64,000 nucleotides of DNA from Glandiceps talaboti (Eukaryota; Hemichordata; Enteropneusta; Spengelidae). Both the position numbers and the translations under genes were made by a program. Below are positions 1 through 11,704 of this stretch, one piece after another; the stretch's first letter is position 1; each line of letters starts with the position of its first letter. The DNA lies in contig NC_135551.1 in the NCBI RefSeq assembly GCF_964340395.1, positions 8,723,379 through 8,787,378 on the forward strand. Direction: 5' to 3'. The notes beneath the pieces are model-generated. The model did no database searches. It was not told the DNA's origin and saw nothing but the letters and a program-made list of their open reading frames with translations.

Positions 1-269
1 TATATGTAGTCTTTGAGTATGGGAGCTACAAAAATGCTTGACAAGTGTTCATTACGGGAAGTAGGCTGAAATGTTTTGAGATTGCTGAACGAGAGCTGCA
101 AAACTTTAACCTCAGACCACTTCTCCTCAGCCCTGGTTCAAGTTCTTAGGTCATAGTGGTGTAAACTACATCTCAGACCACAATGTAGTGACCTGAGACT
201 ACATGTACATGTAGGCCCTACCTACTGGTATATTATGTAACTGCACTTGACGCCAGTGTGATTTCTAAC

Positions 270-1055
270 TAAACTGTGTTATTGAAAGAACCGATGTGAC
301 GTCATCTGTTTTCTTTGTACCTGACACAATCCTAGCTGCTGTATTTTGGGCATGTTCAAGAGGGACAATGTTTTTAGCTGGCAGCCCATACAGAAGGGCC
401 ATTCAGTAGTCAGGTATCGATGATATAAGTGCATGACCAAGGTTCTGACAAACTCCGTTTGTAAGATACTGGCGTATGCGACCATAGACAGTGGAGGGGC
501 CCCCTCCACTGTCAATGATGCGACCTATTGTTCGGGGGTGAAAAAGAACTGATCTACATGTCAACGAGATGTGCTTCTTGAGGTTATAACGGTCATCAAT
601 TGTTACACAAATGGTACATGCTGAATCCACTAACTGCACAGAAGACGATCCCATGTTGATGTGGTTCATGAGACGAGGAAGCCTGTTGAACTGAGACGTG
701 ATAAGGAGGACCTCGGTTTTGCCATCATTAAACTAGCTTATTTTGGGTCGTTTAATATCATGTGCAACAGTTTCCATCTTAGTTACTGTAGTTGACGTAT
801 GTGATTGGGGAAATATATTGGTAAATCTGGTTGTCGTCTGCATGTTGTTGCATATTGAGATTTTGATGTCGGATTAGCTTTCCAAGTGGTGATGTGTATA
901 GACAGCATACGCGTGTAAGAGTGGACCAAGCACAGGGTTTTGTGACACTCCACACTGCAAATGTTTGGTTTCTGATATGCCTTGTACAGAAATGGACTGT
1001 TGTATATCTTTGAGGTATAAAGACTCTAGTCGAATGCCTGTAATACCGAGCTCGG
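270..1055 (-). pseudogene. CR1/Jockey-type LINE reverse transcriptase fragment
   Basis: Reading down the minus strand from about 1055, broken frames give the order typical of a CR1/Jockey-group LINE polymerase: a GVSQNPVLGPLL block (family form GVPQGSVLGPLLF), YTSPLGKLI, then QQHADDNQIYQ, which is the catalytic YADD box with Y changed to H. After that come KTEVLLITSQFN, ICVTIDDRYNLKKHIS, a CRSVLFH..TIGRI block, LGHALISSIPDY and LLYGLPAKNIVPLEHAQNTAARI. This is the palm and thumb of a reverse transcriptase. Frames change around 780-1000, stops lie near 420 and between about 715 and 785, and a 42-nt insertion sits in the thumb region (see 476-525). The endonuclease and ORF1 are missing. It is a dead, 5'-truncated copy. 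Clade assignment is from motif memory only. Confidence 0.82.
476..525. mobile_element. Tiny palindromic insertion with 8-bp direct repeats inside the LINE
   Basis: The 8-mer ATGCGACC occurs at 476-483 and again at 518-525. Between the two lies a near-perfect palindrome (484-516): arms of 16 nt around one central base, with one mismatch. Related LINE proteins run straight from TIGRI to RQYL, so the 42 added bases look like an insertion plus target duplication. It keeps the reading frame (14 codons). A foldback microelement or a templated hairpin insertion would both explain it. Confidence 0.55.
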
Positions 1056-1079
1056 AATAAACTTGAAATTATGCTGGAG

Positions 1080-1250
1080 TCAGAATTTACGGGGGGGGGG
1101 GCATGAACAAAATTGAGGTTCAAAGGGAGGGGGGCATGACAATTGTGATGGTCTGAAAGGGCCCCCGAATATTCTGCTCATGATTTGAACCAAAATTAAA
1201 CCTCAGGAGCAGTTGTTTACCAAGTAAATTTACATTTGTATAAGTGTATG

Positions 1251-1317
<67 letters not shown>

Positions 1318-1975
1318 GCCGTATGTCTCCTTCTCTCTTGCTCTATCTCTCTGTGTGGAGACTTTGTTGAACATTCAAACGACAGGAGCAATCGTTTACC
1401 TTGTACTTTGCAAAATTGTTCACTTCATTTACCTACCACACATTTAATTATTAGGCAGCCAATGGCCAAACGAATGTGTGTGTCTGCCAAAATATCTATG
1501 TATTAGTTAAAGCGTAGGTAATACAGTTGTAAAATAATTTAATGAGAGTACAATTTGGGTATTGAAGACAATTTTCAAGTACTTTATGGCTTCCAATAAT
1601 GTGTATGGTTTGAAATATTATGCCGCTAAATGGCCTCCTACATGTCCTTATTTTTCAAACAATTGCCTACTGTGGGAGGGGGACACACCCTCCCCACTAG
1701 TTATCGAAGGGGGGTGCCGTTTCTGTCAAGACATAGGATTCAAAAAGAAAACTCTGCTGGTTAAGTTTTTCCAAGTACAGGTTACAGCCCAATGAGCCCA
1801 CATCCATTTGTAAAGAAATCTCTATGTCTGATATGTATGGACACTGAAGTTGATTTCCACTGTTAGCTTACAGTGTGTCATATAGTGTACCATACTGTAC
1901 TTCTCTGACGTGTATGGGGAGGGGGTAATGTATAATTGCATATTAAAATATGTGCAGCCGGGGGGGGGGGTATGG
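1080..1975. repeat. Dispersed repeat, copy A (sister of 62580-63330)
   Basis: This block and 62580-63330 share a long series of matches in the same order and orientation. They include a G-run followed by a segment around GTGATGGTCTGAA, the phrase ATTTGAACCAAA, TAATGTGTATGGTTTGA, AAATGGCCTCC, ACATTAAAATATGTG-like ends and a terminal G-run. Each copy has its own microsatellite in the middle: (CT)n here, (CTGT)n in the other. No coding frame is conserved between them. The class of repeat is not recognised. Confidence 0.75.
1252..1314. repeat. (CT)n microsatellite
   Basis: About 31 uninterrupted CT units inside dispersed repeat copy A. Open frames reading poly-Ser-Leu or Arg-Glu across it are artefacts of the repeat. 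Confidence 0.97.
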
Positions 1976-2254
1976 ACGTCGCCATCTTTCAAGCGCTAAA
2001 TTACCTGTTAATCGAGGTTTGTTTCAAAACATTAGCATGGTTGATAATATATGTGAAAGGGGTAAACTAAGAATGGTTTCTGGGATCGCCTAAGTCAACA
2101 CGACATATATTGTGGATGGTCTGAGATATTCGATTACGATTCACATCGTCCGATTTCCAATCGTCCCAATATCCATATTAACATTCTTTATCGTTTCAAA
2201 ATCACAAAAATGCATATGTCGTGGTGGGGTGAGTACCGACTCTAGTTTGGTCTC

Positions 2255-2393
<139 letters not shown>

Positions 2394-3546
2394 GTCTCCC
2401 CCTCTCTCTCGTCTCCGTATCGAAACTTATTCAGTCATAAAATCATCAGGTTTCTGACAATTTCCAATACCTGTTACAAGAAAGACTGCAGTACAAGAAT
2501 ATTTGGTTAGCTACATGTATTACATCTGATGCCTTATACGTGACACGCACGATAATTGTCCAGTTTGCATCAGAGGGTGTGCCTCGCCTTCTGTACATGT
2601 GCCGTACGTCTGGCTTGTCTGTCAGTGTCACATTTTGCTTCCCCTCTTCAGTTTTCTCAGATGTTTTAAGAATTTAAACATAGTCAGTGTCTGATCGACA
2701 AAAATTCTTTCCACTGAAGTTTAGAAAACATTTAGTGCAACTCTACGTAAACGTCATGTTGATGCATCATACATCATCATGAGACGTCACATTGACCTCA
2801 CACTTCGCTTCGCGCTTCCTTCAACGTCCGGTCGTTATGAAACTAGTTCGAAGGCTTTCGCTAGCGATAGCGTGGCCAGTCTTGTTTTACTGCGTAATCG
2901 TCTAATGTTTTCCAAATAATTATGAATTAATTTATCTTTTTGTTTACACTTTGGGTATTTTACTTGCTATTAGAACTCCCGGGCAACTCATATTTAATTT
3001 TCCAACCTTAGAATTTGTTCAATGATCGTCAGGTTTGAGTACTTTCCTAAGCCGGTCCCACAACTGTTATACTTATAAGTTATAGCTGGGCGTTGTGACC
3101 GGTAACCGGCTATTATCTACATCACTGCCTACTAGGTACGTCAAAAACACACCGTTCGCACATGTGAGCCTGATTTTAGGCAAAATATCGGGCTATTAGA
3201 GTGCATACAGGCCCTTTTGTTCGCTTGTATTGTTTGCATTTGGTATTTGGCATTTCGCACGTTGTTTATTTGCACCATTCACAGTGTCTTATCATGCTTT
3301 GTGTAACTTGTAAGCCTAATCGACAACTGGGCCAACGGTTTTTACTAGACAAATTTGAAACAAATTTTGCGTCAGTTTGATGGTAAACCTGCTATATTGA
3401 CTACCAAACTTAGTTAACCCCAGTTATTTTTACTCATGTTGCATCACCATATATTTAGAAAGAGTATATATGAAATATGAGAGCCATGTGAAACTTCTTC
3501 AGTGCAAAATGGGATGAAGATATGAGGGCAAAGTCAGTGCTCCTTA

Positions 3547-3700
3547 TAGTCTCGCTGCCAGACTCGAGACTATCGTCCCTAATCTGTTTACCGAGCGGCG
3601 CAGCCGCGAGAAGAGCGGGACCAGTCCCCCTCTATTCTCGCGGCTGCGCCGCTCGGTAAACAGATTAGGGACGATAGTCTCGAGTCTGGCAGCGAGACTA
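3547..3700. mobile_element. Foldback MITE, 66-bp perfect terminal inverted repeats, 9-bp TSD
   Basis: The left arm 3547-3612 is the exact reverse complement of the right arm 3635-3700, and a 22-nt spacer lies between. The 9-mer TGCTCCTTA flanks the element on both sides (3538-3546 and 3701-3709), so the ends and target-site duplication are well defined. Termini begin TAGTCTCGCTGCC. The arms are GC-rich against an AT-rich background. It has no coding capacity and is presumably moved by a transposase elsewhere. A 9-bp duplication is typical of Mutator-like elements, but that link is inference. Perfect arms suggest recent insertion or repair between arms. Confidence 0.93.
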
Positions 3701-3709
3701 TGCTCCTTA

Positions 3710-4929
3710 CAGCAGTTTGTTTTTCCCGCATATGCATACATTACCCATAATCCTTTTAAGTATTCTGCAGATATCTGTGCAATGTGCACTCATGACTCAT
3801 GAAAATCTGGAATGCACTGATCGAAGCCAATTGTACAGTTATACTATAAAAACAGGAGTTATGAGTATAATTGAAATAAAACAAGAGAATAAGAGATGAG
3901 GGCCCTCAGAATCGTCACGTAGAGTGATATAACAGTTACATGGATGCCGGGCATGTACCCATAGGTACGGGCCCGGGGGGGGGGGGGGTTCTGCATGCCG
4001 AACGTCATTAAGTATTTCCTTTACTTTGGTGCTCATGATCGTAATTTGGATGATGCCCAAGATATTTGAGGCGTGAATACCTGTTGTTCTTCTAAAGGCT
4101 TGTTTATTACTGTGAAGATCACACCCTAACACTTAATTGTTCTATAAACGACACATGGACAAGAATACTATTCCCATAGAGGTTAGTCTAGTTAATTCCT
4201 GATGGACCGTATTTCGTTCAGCGTTACGTTGTACATAACACGGTCAGTCAGAAACTATAGACGACATGGACGACATGGATGCCATATAATATTCCCAATA
4301 GTCACTCAATTTTACTTAGCTAGAAATAATGTCCACAGACTCAAATCTGTCAGCACGTCTCTACTGTGAGTTTGTTGACGCTATTGGCCGGTCAGGTTTG
4401 TTAAGAAGCTCCATACACTAGCAATATTTGTGGCCCAATTTTAAACTATTATTGGAAACGATTGTCATGTCATCTAAATCTGTATTACTATGCATCAAAC
4501 GCGTAGAAATGTGAAACACGTTTAGTGGTGGCGGTATGTAGTGCATAATGAAAAGGCGTACTACGAACATTTATTTCAAAATGAGCCCTGTGATATTACA
4601 ATCTACGTACGTCCTAACCATGTAGTTCATATCATAAGCCTGCTTATATACATACATATGTATCGAATACACTAGCTACACGTATAGCGTTTATGTACGT
4701 ATTGATTGCAAGCACGGTAGATTTGAATATTCATTTGTTTACTGCCCGGTTATGGGGGTGAACTCATGAATATATTCTGAACTAAATGCAAATGTATTCA
4801 AATCACTTCCGACTCGCAATCTGAACTATTTTTCAGATCGAGTATAATCCGATTAGACAGGCGCTAATGGGAAAGTACAGAAACGTCCACCTCATCAGCA
4901 TAAAAGTACAGAATTGAACTCAATCTGAA
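3710..4929. other. Stretch with no supported gene
   Basis: There is a G-run near 3970-3987 and otherwise unremarkable AT-rich sequence. Short frames such as those at 3717-3899 and 3839-4132 lack splice context or recognisable motifs and I do not call them. Confidence 0.6.
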
Positions 4930-5466
4930 CTATAGTACGGAAAGTGTCGTAAACTGTACTATTTTTTCTACTAGTGCAAGACGAGCATTTAAATCTCCAC
5001 AAATAACTAAACAATCAACCTCATTATCATAAGTATATAGTTGAGAAAGCAGATGACCGAAAAATGCATTAGCATTTCTACCCCAGGGTGAGTTTTCAGG
5101 CGGTAGATAACATGAATATGTAATGAAAGAATAACCAGATATCTTATTTACAAATCGAACGCCCAAAATACCATCAAAAACTCTATCACATACAGACACA
5201 AAGTGATCGTCATATATGATATTTTTAACAAATATACCCACACCACCAAACTGTCGCCTTGCATTGACATGAACAGTTTGCCTATTAAAACCAACCCAAT
5301 GATAACCTTCAAGATGTAGAACGTCATCGCCAGCTAAATGTGTTTCATTTAAACTAATAATATCAGCATTTAATGTTAACAGTATATTGGATCTAAGTTC
5401 ATTGTTCCACACAGTCCATCCACCAACATTTAGGTGAGCAATCCGAAGCCCATCAGGCTGGGTGTC
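4930..5466 (-). pseudogene. LINE ORF2 endonuclease (EEP/APE-type), truncated
   Basis: The frame opens directly after the ORF1 stop at 5467-5469 and reads DTQPDGLRIAHLNVGGW, then LNADIISLNETHL, a central segment with FGGVGIFVK, YLPPENSPWGRNANAFF and CLVICGDLNARL. These are the conserved blocks of the AP-endonuclease-like (EEP-fold) domain that nicks target DNA for LINE integration: N of LNVGGW, E of NETHL and D/N of GDLNAR are the metal and phosphate-binding positions of the family. The frame then runs into unrelated sequence near 4975 and stops at 4930. The rest of the endonuclease and the whole reverse transcriptase are absent. Usual LINE truncation removes the 5' end, so loss of the 3' half here suggests a later deletion or rearrangement. 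Confidence 0.85.
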
Positions 5467-6273
5467 CTATTCTGTCACTCCGTCCATATCGTTTGCATGA
5501 CGTGTACGTCTAACTTCATGGTGACCTTCAGCTGTTTTCTTCATGATACGACCGTTAGCCGTGATGCGATAGTCATTACCATTTGGAAGTTCATTAAGAA
5601 AGAATCTTGCATTCAATTCGATTAACCTTTCAGCGTGAGTTTTACTTGAGCGTAAATAAACACGGCTATATCTATCACTGTCTTTCAATCGATGCTTCTC
5701 TCGCAATACCTTCTTTTTCTGATCTACACTTTCCATTGCAATTTTAACCAATCCAGGTTTATCACGACGGCGGTTTCGCAAACGGACTGCATCCAAAACT
5801 TTTATATTTTCGGCCATGTCTACTCCAAGAGCTTGTATAATATCGTTGACTTTCGCTATTAAGTTCTCACCTTCTTCATAGGGAACTCCTGTTGCGATGA
5901 CGGTTATTTCGGCTACATCTGTCGGATTCTGCATGGTATCACCCTGCGCACCTGGCAAAGTCTGTAACTTTCGTTCAACTTCGTCGATTTTACCCTGCAG
6001 TCTTGCAATATCCATGGCAAAGTCATCTCTCAAATCTTGAATTTTATGCTGGATAACAGTTGAGAGATCATTTCTCAGACGATCGATCTTGCTTTCAAGA
6101 GAGCGTTGTATAGCAGATTGACCTGATCTCAATTCTTTGAGAAGACCCATTACGTCATGACCACTGCATAACTCACCGTCCGTTTCAGAACCAGTAGAAT
6201 TTGGTCTTGGTCGTTTTTCTTGACTGCTAGCCATCCCAGTAAATTCAAACCAGCACTGACTGACAGCATACAC
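5467..6273 (-). CDS. LINE ORF1 protein (coiled coil plus RRM-like core)
   Basis: An open frame of up to 268 codons. The likely start is the Met of MASSQEKRPRPNST at about residue 14. Residues about 45-105 form an amphipathic heptad region (LKELRSGQSAIQRSLESKI..., then RLQGKIDEVERKL), expected to trimerise. Residues about 125-240 resemble the nucleic-acid-binding core of L1-like ORF1 proteins, with a VIATGVPYEEGENL strand-helix start, VKIAMESVDQKKKVLREKHRLK and RVYLRSSKT. In the family, ORF1p coats the LINE RNA and acts as chaperone. The frame is intact, in contrast to the truncated ORF2 that follows in the same frame after a single TAG. It probably no longer supports retrotransposition. Confidence 0.75.
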   Translation of the reverse strand: MYAVSQCWFEFTGMASSQEKRPRPNSTGSETDGELCSGHDVMGLLKELRSGQSAIQRSLESKIDRLRNDLSTVIQHKIQDLRDDFAMDIARLQGKIDEVERKLQTLPGAQGDTMQNPTDVAEITVIATGVPYEEGENLIAKVNDIIQALGVDMAENIKVLDAVRLRNRRRDKPGLVKIAMESVDQKKKVLREKHRLKDSDRYSRVYLRSSKTHAERLIELNARFFLNELPNGNDYRITANGRIMKKTAEGHHEVRRTRHANDMDGVTE

Positions 6274-7029
6274 TTTACGAAGCTCTTAGCAAGTAATTCG
6301 ATAAGTTTAAGGGAACTTCTGTCGAAAATTAGAAAGTTTTTGAGGACCACTTCACTCTCACCTGTGTGCCTTCGAAAATAGCGCCCTCACGAGAAAAAAC
6401 ACAACTTCTCAAAATTACCATTTGGTCTGAAATTGGTTTATATGTTTTTTACTCTTGTTTGACTAAAATTGGGTCTGGGATTTAGGCGTAAAAAAAATTG
6501 TGTGATACCGATTACATTCAATTTTAAAATATGTGGGGTAGGTCGATTTTTTAATTTATTGTATTTTTTTTTTCATGTGTGAGTGCCTATTTCAGGTTTT
6601 CCATAGTTTTCCAAATGGTCTCTGTGTTGTTTATTTCTTCCTATCAGATGTACAGCCGTTACAGATTGGAAGAATAGTTTTATATTGTCTTTTTAAGTTG
6701 ATGTCAGTTTCCGCACCCAATATTTCTTGCGAGACTTCACGATTTTCGCGACTGTTATTATTATTTTTCTCAAGTACGTAAAGAAAATGTTTAGGATCGT
6801 CTTGAAAAACTAGGTGGGGTCGGGTAACCGGAACCAAACAACATTTTTTGTTCGGCTTTAGCAATATATATTTAGCACATCCCGTCTGAACTAATGGATG
6901 CATGGTGTGCCCCAACCCCTCATATTTACCACACATAAATTGCATTTTGATTCGAAAGATATTCTTGTATGTAAATTTCCCTCAATATAGGATTACAATA
7001 TATTTAAACGTATCTCTACACTGCCTACA
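6274..7029. other. LINE 5' flank and stretch without a supported gene
   Basis: The first 100-150 bases upstream of ORF1 may be the LINE 5' UTR; I see no clear 5' boundary or target duplication. The rest is AT-rich and contains only short frames without motifs. Confidence 0.5.
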
Positions 7030-7272
7030 AATAATATTGACCACTAATTAATAACAAATACAGTTGTTGTTTTTTTAAATGAAAAATTATTTACCATTTT
7101 GTAGTGAATATAACTTTGGTTATTTGATCGAAAAAAATCTGAGTTGCAGTTCATGCGCACATAGGTTTAAAATGAAATGAAACAGTGATTTCATGAGACC
7201 AACACTGTCTGATAGTCTGGTAGGACTGACTCATAAACCATTCAACTAAGGTCATCGAACTCCCCCCCCAAA

Positions 7273-7371
<99 letters not shown>

Positions 7372-8555
7372 AATAAAAAATAAATAAATAAATTTCGGAT
7401 AGCAAATTGTTTTCAGCTTTCGAAGTAGAATATGAGTACAGGTAGATTTATAGTAAAAATACTCGAAAACCTTCGCAATGTCTGTGTGTGCATGCGGAAT
7501 CGCGGATGCTTCGCCGTGACGTGTCATGATATTAGGAGTGGGCTCATTGTTCATAATCTACAAAAATGTGTCGTGAGTTACAAATGAACTTTCTATTAAG
7601 GAACTTGTGATACGTATTTCGACTATTAAATATACGATTGAAGACCCCAGAGATATATAGTATGGCAGAAATGTCGTATAAACGTATCGCTGTTCTTCCT
7701 CCTAAAACATGCAATGACAGATTTCATACCCTTATGAGGTATGCAAACTGGAAGTGAAGTGGTATAAGTTACAGCAATGTACTGGGGCGAGTCGTAGTAG
7801 CTTGCCATAAAACAATGTTACATCACCATTGTGACATCGACATTGTTGCAATCAACTGCCCACAAAGTTTCTTACAGCGTCGAGGATAACAGCTATCCCT
7901 TTCATCGTTGGTTTTCGAAGCCTGATGAATTTGACTTGCACAACGAAAACAACTAGGTAAAATTACTTTTATTTTACTTATGGTACTCGAGCACAGACTT
8001 TGTATGTGGGTTGTCTGAATCTGATATCATTGGCTGTACATTTGTTGTTACCGATTCGAACGTTGAGGCCTTGTCTATCTGGCGTGCCAACATTTCTTGG
8101 ACGATTTTTAAAAAAAAAATGCAATGATGAAACAAAGAGGAATTGAGATAGTTGAGGCCCTCTTCCCGGGACACGTTTAATTATAAATTATTACAGTGAT
8201 AAACTCATGAGAAATCGGGCACCACAAGCATGTTGCAGGTTGAAGTTTAGTGGTTTGAATCAGAAGGTGAATCGATAAATAGGTTTGTAACTTTAAATCA
8301 TAATTATTTTGACTGAACTTTATATTGAGACTATTTTTTATATGTAATAGCCATCTGTTTCAAACACTGCAATTTATCAAGTCAACTCAATATTCAAGTC
8401 AGTTACGAAACCCACTGTCAATTTGAAAGTTTGAATCCTAGATTACATATTAACGGCCTTCAAGGTTGTTTGAATACAAACGGTCTACGAATTCTTAATA
8501 TGTATACCAGTTACGTATTACATGTTGTAAAACATACACATTTAGCGCAATGGCA
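7030..8555. repeat. Local tandem duplication, unit 1
   Basis: Unit 1 matches 8556-9560 in order and orientation: the start AATATTGACCACTAATTA, the segment AACACTGTCTGATAGTCTGG, ATTTCGGATAGCAAATTG, the block around GATTGAAGACCCCAG, and GAATTCTTAATATGTATACC near its end (about 8490). Unit 1 holds a huge AAAT microsatellite that unit 2 nearly lacks. It also holds about 370 bases (roughly 8045-8410) absent from unit 2. No frame is preserved between the two units, so I read the pair as non-coding. Confidence 0.82.
7270..7392. repeat. (AAAT)n microsatellite
   Basis: About 30 units of AAAT inside duplication unit 1, preceded by a C-run. At the matching place in unit 2 (8762-8775) there are only about three units, so it expanded or contracted after the duplication. 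Confidence 0.96.
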
Positions 8556-9560
8556 TAATATTGACCACTAATTATTAACAAATACAGTTGTTTTTTTAAA
8601 TGAATAATTATTTACCATTTTGTAGTGAACACAGGTTTAAAATGAAATGAAACAGTGGTTTCATGAGACCAACACTGTCTGATAGTCTGGTAGGACTGAC
8701 TCAAAAACCGTTCGACAAAGGTCATCGAACTTACAACGTTAACCTTCCGCCCCCCCCCCCCAATAAATAAATAAATTTCGGATAGCAAATTGTTTTCAGC
8801 TTTCGAAGTAGAATATGAGTACAGGTAGATAGTAAAAATACTCGAAAACCTTCGCAATGTCTGTGTGTGCATGCGGAATCGCGGATGCTTCGCCGTGACG
8901 TGTCATGATATTAGGAGTGGGCTCATTGTTCATAAACTACATAAATGTGTTTATTATTTTGCCTCGTGAGTTACAAATTAACTTTCTATTAAGGAACTTG
9001 TGATAAATATTTCGACTATTAAATATACGATTGAAGACCCCAGTGATATATGATATGGCAGAAATGACGTATAAACGTACATGTGTTCTTCCTCCTAAAA
9101 CATGCAATGACAGATCTCATACCCTTACGAGGTATGCAAACTGGAAGTGAACTGGTATAGATACAGCAATATACTGGGGCGAGTCATAAGCGCTTGCCAT
9201 AAAACAGTGTTACATTGCCGTTGTGACATCGACGTTGTTGCATTCAACTGCCCACAAAGTTTCTTGTAGCGTCGAGGATAAGCGATATCGCTTTCATCAT
9301 TGGTTTTCAAAGCCTGATGGATTTGACTTGCACAACAAAAAACAACGGGGTAAGATGATTTTTTATTTTACTTATGGAACTCACGCACAGACTTTGTAGG
9401 TGGGTTGTCTGAACTTGATATCAGTTTGAATCCTAGATTTAGGTACCCATTACATAGTAACTCCCTTCAAAATTATTTGAATACAAACGGTCTATGAATT
9501 CTTAATATGTATACCTGTTACGTATTACATGTTGTAAAACATACACGTACACAAATAGCG
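8556..9560. repeat. Local tandem duplication, unit 2
   Basis: The second copy of the 7030-8555 unit, shorter by an internal deletion and by the small AAAT tract. Substitutions are scattered through both. No conserved reading frame. Confidence 0.82.
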
Positions 9561-10129
9561 CTAATGGTATCGTAGCACAAGTAGAGAATATGAGAAATAA
9601 ATGAAAATGTACTTATCAGTGAGTTTGATTGGTAGCTGTTGCTGTGGACTTAGTTGTGAGCATATATGTGTCAATCTTAAATATTTTTATTATTTACATG
9701 CCCACATATCCATGTTGCTCTTTGTGCAATTTACACCATCATGCTTTCACTGTGCTGTGTGCAGATCTTGTTGCTGGTATATGTGATTTCATTTTATGAA
9801 TGTTCCATATATACATATTCGTGCTGTATCTATATCTATATAATTGTATTTGACTGTTTCTTATGGTACTGTGGTACTGTCTACCCATTCACCTAATAGT
9901 TCCAAGATTTAACTTTTGACCACAAATTCGTATTATTATACCTACTTTTCCATGTTACTGATAGGATTATCATGTCCGGAATACTACACTTCATTTATAT
10001 ATCCTCGGTGAACTTTCACCTCAATCTTTCCAGTACTAGTGGTTTCGGAATTGAAGTTTTTTGACAGTAAACGTAACTTAATTTGCATATCACTTTTCGT
10101 CATGTCATGAACAATTGTGCATCCAAAAG
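9561..10129. other. Stretch without a supported gene
   Basis: AT-rich, with short frames (for example 9601-9786) that show no motifs. I see nothing functional in it. Confidence 0.5.
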
Positions 10130-10800
10130 GCATCCTACCACATTTCTAGTGCCAATCAAGCCGGTAGCTGATTTCATATTTCGTTTGTTTAGTTGTTTGT
10201 TTTCTCTCTTGTTTGTGTGTTTGTTTCATTGTTTTTACAAAAATCCTTTATTTTCTAACCGAGACATACATCTATATATAATACACACAGTTTTATTTGT
10301 CCAATATTCTATTTACATCTGCCATTTAACATCCCCACCAACTACAGAACAAGCAGTCTGGTGATATTCTACTACATATGTAAGTTGTTGACAGACAGAC
10401 AGACACTTCACCATTCCTACTGACCTTAGAAATTAGTTGTGCTAACCATTACATAAAACTGTCAAACACGCATTCGTGCACTCATAAACTAACTCTGAAG
10501 TATGGGAAATGCAATATCTGAACTCGATACTTCCTCCAACAGTAAGTTCTCGAAAGTTATGGAACACTATACTGCTGATGTTGACAACAACTAAACGAGT
10601 TTTTCATCTACAAAGCAAAGGCGTGGACAATCGGTCCACTGGCGTTTTGAAAGTAGCTTACTTCTCCATTTGTAAAATATGGAAACTATCACACAGAAAT
10701 CCAAATATTCATAGAGTGAAACGTGGTATACGAGGACGATTGAATATAAAGGCAGCTTCTGTAAAAAAAATTGTTAATGGTAGGTTAATGTGGTGATATA
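10130..10800. repeat. Second local duplication, unit 1
   Basis: This matches 11400-12308: a pyrimidine-rich GTTTG tract, the AAAACCCA/AAAATCC tract with CAATCTATATAA-type sequence, a GACAGACAGACA run followed by a segment ending TTGTGCTAAC, then a long block from TGGGAAATGCAATATCTGAA to TTGTTAATGGTA. The GACAG/TTGTGCTAA segment also resembles 34935-35025, so part of it is a dispersed repeat. The 95-codon frame at 10509-10796 is not preserved in the second copy. Confidence 0.75.
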
Positions 10801-11399
10801 TCTTACTTTTATTTTATTTCATCAAGTTACACTAACTTGAAACACGAGCCTAATACGACCTGCCAGGCTGCATGAGAGCACAATATTATGCTTAAAATAT
10901 GACTTTGCGACATTAGATCTGTCTACTTCAATTTGGTTCATAACTTTCACACAACTGTTAAGATCGTCCTTCATAGCAATTTTTGTCTTGAAATGTGGCC
11001 TCATCATATCAATAAATCAGACTACACAATGATTAATGTTTAACTAGGATCATTTTAGAAGTAGCCAGCCAGGGAGCAGATGAAAACTCCTTGCCTCAGC
11101 TTGTTCTCCTCTCAAGTGAATCATACTTTATTCCATCTTTAAAGTCTTATAAACATAAATTATACAATACTCAAATGATTGGGTGATCATAAATGAATAA
11201 ACGGAAGTGTTGTTGTTGCCTTAATTTAATACAAATAATATTGAGAAAATATGAAAAGTTTTCACATAATGTGATCACGTCATCGTTCTTCCAGTTTTCT
11301 GTAATCATTATTTGACATCGACAATGTTTTAATAACTTTCATTGTTGTCATCTCAGAGGAATGCTATTCGCGAAATGCAAACATTGATTCATCACTACA
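10801..11399. other. Spacer between duplication units, no supported gene
   Basis: AT-rich unique-looking sequence without recognisable frames, promoter or RNA. Confidence 0.5.
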
Positions 11400-11673
11400 G
11401 GCATCCCTACCAAACTTCTCTACCAATTAAGGCAGTAATTTGTTCTGTGTGTGTGTGTGTGTGTGTTTCTTTGTTTGTTTGTGTTTGTTTTTTTGTTTTC
11501 ACGAAAACCCACTTTTTCCCCAAAAGCACAATCTATATAAGATGCAATCAGTTTCATTTGACCAATTTTCTATGTACACAAAACACGCCCAATTTAATGT
11601 CCCTGCCAAATACCAAGTGGTATTTTACTTTAAGTTGTTGTCAGACGGACAGCTACAGACAGCCAGACAGATA

Positions 11674-11704
<31 letters not shown>

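Noticed and set aside
1244-1447. Ser/Leu-rich and Arg/Glu-rich open frames over CT tracts (also at 2112-2510)
   Set aside because: They are translations of (CT)n microsatellites with no splice context.
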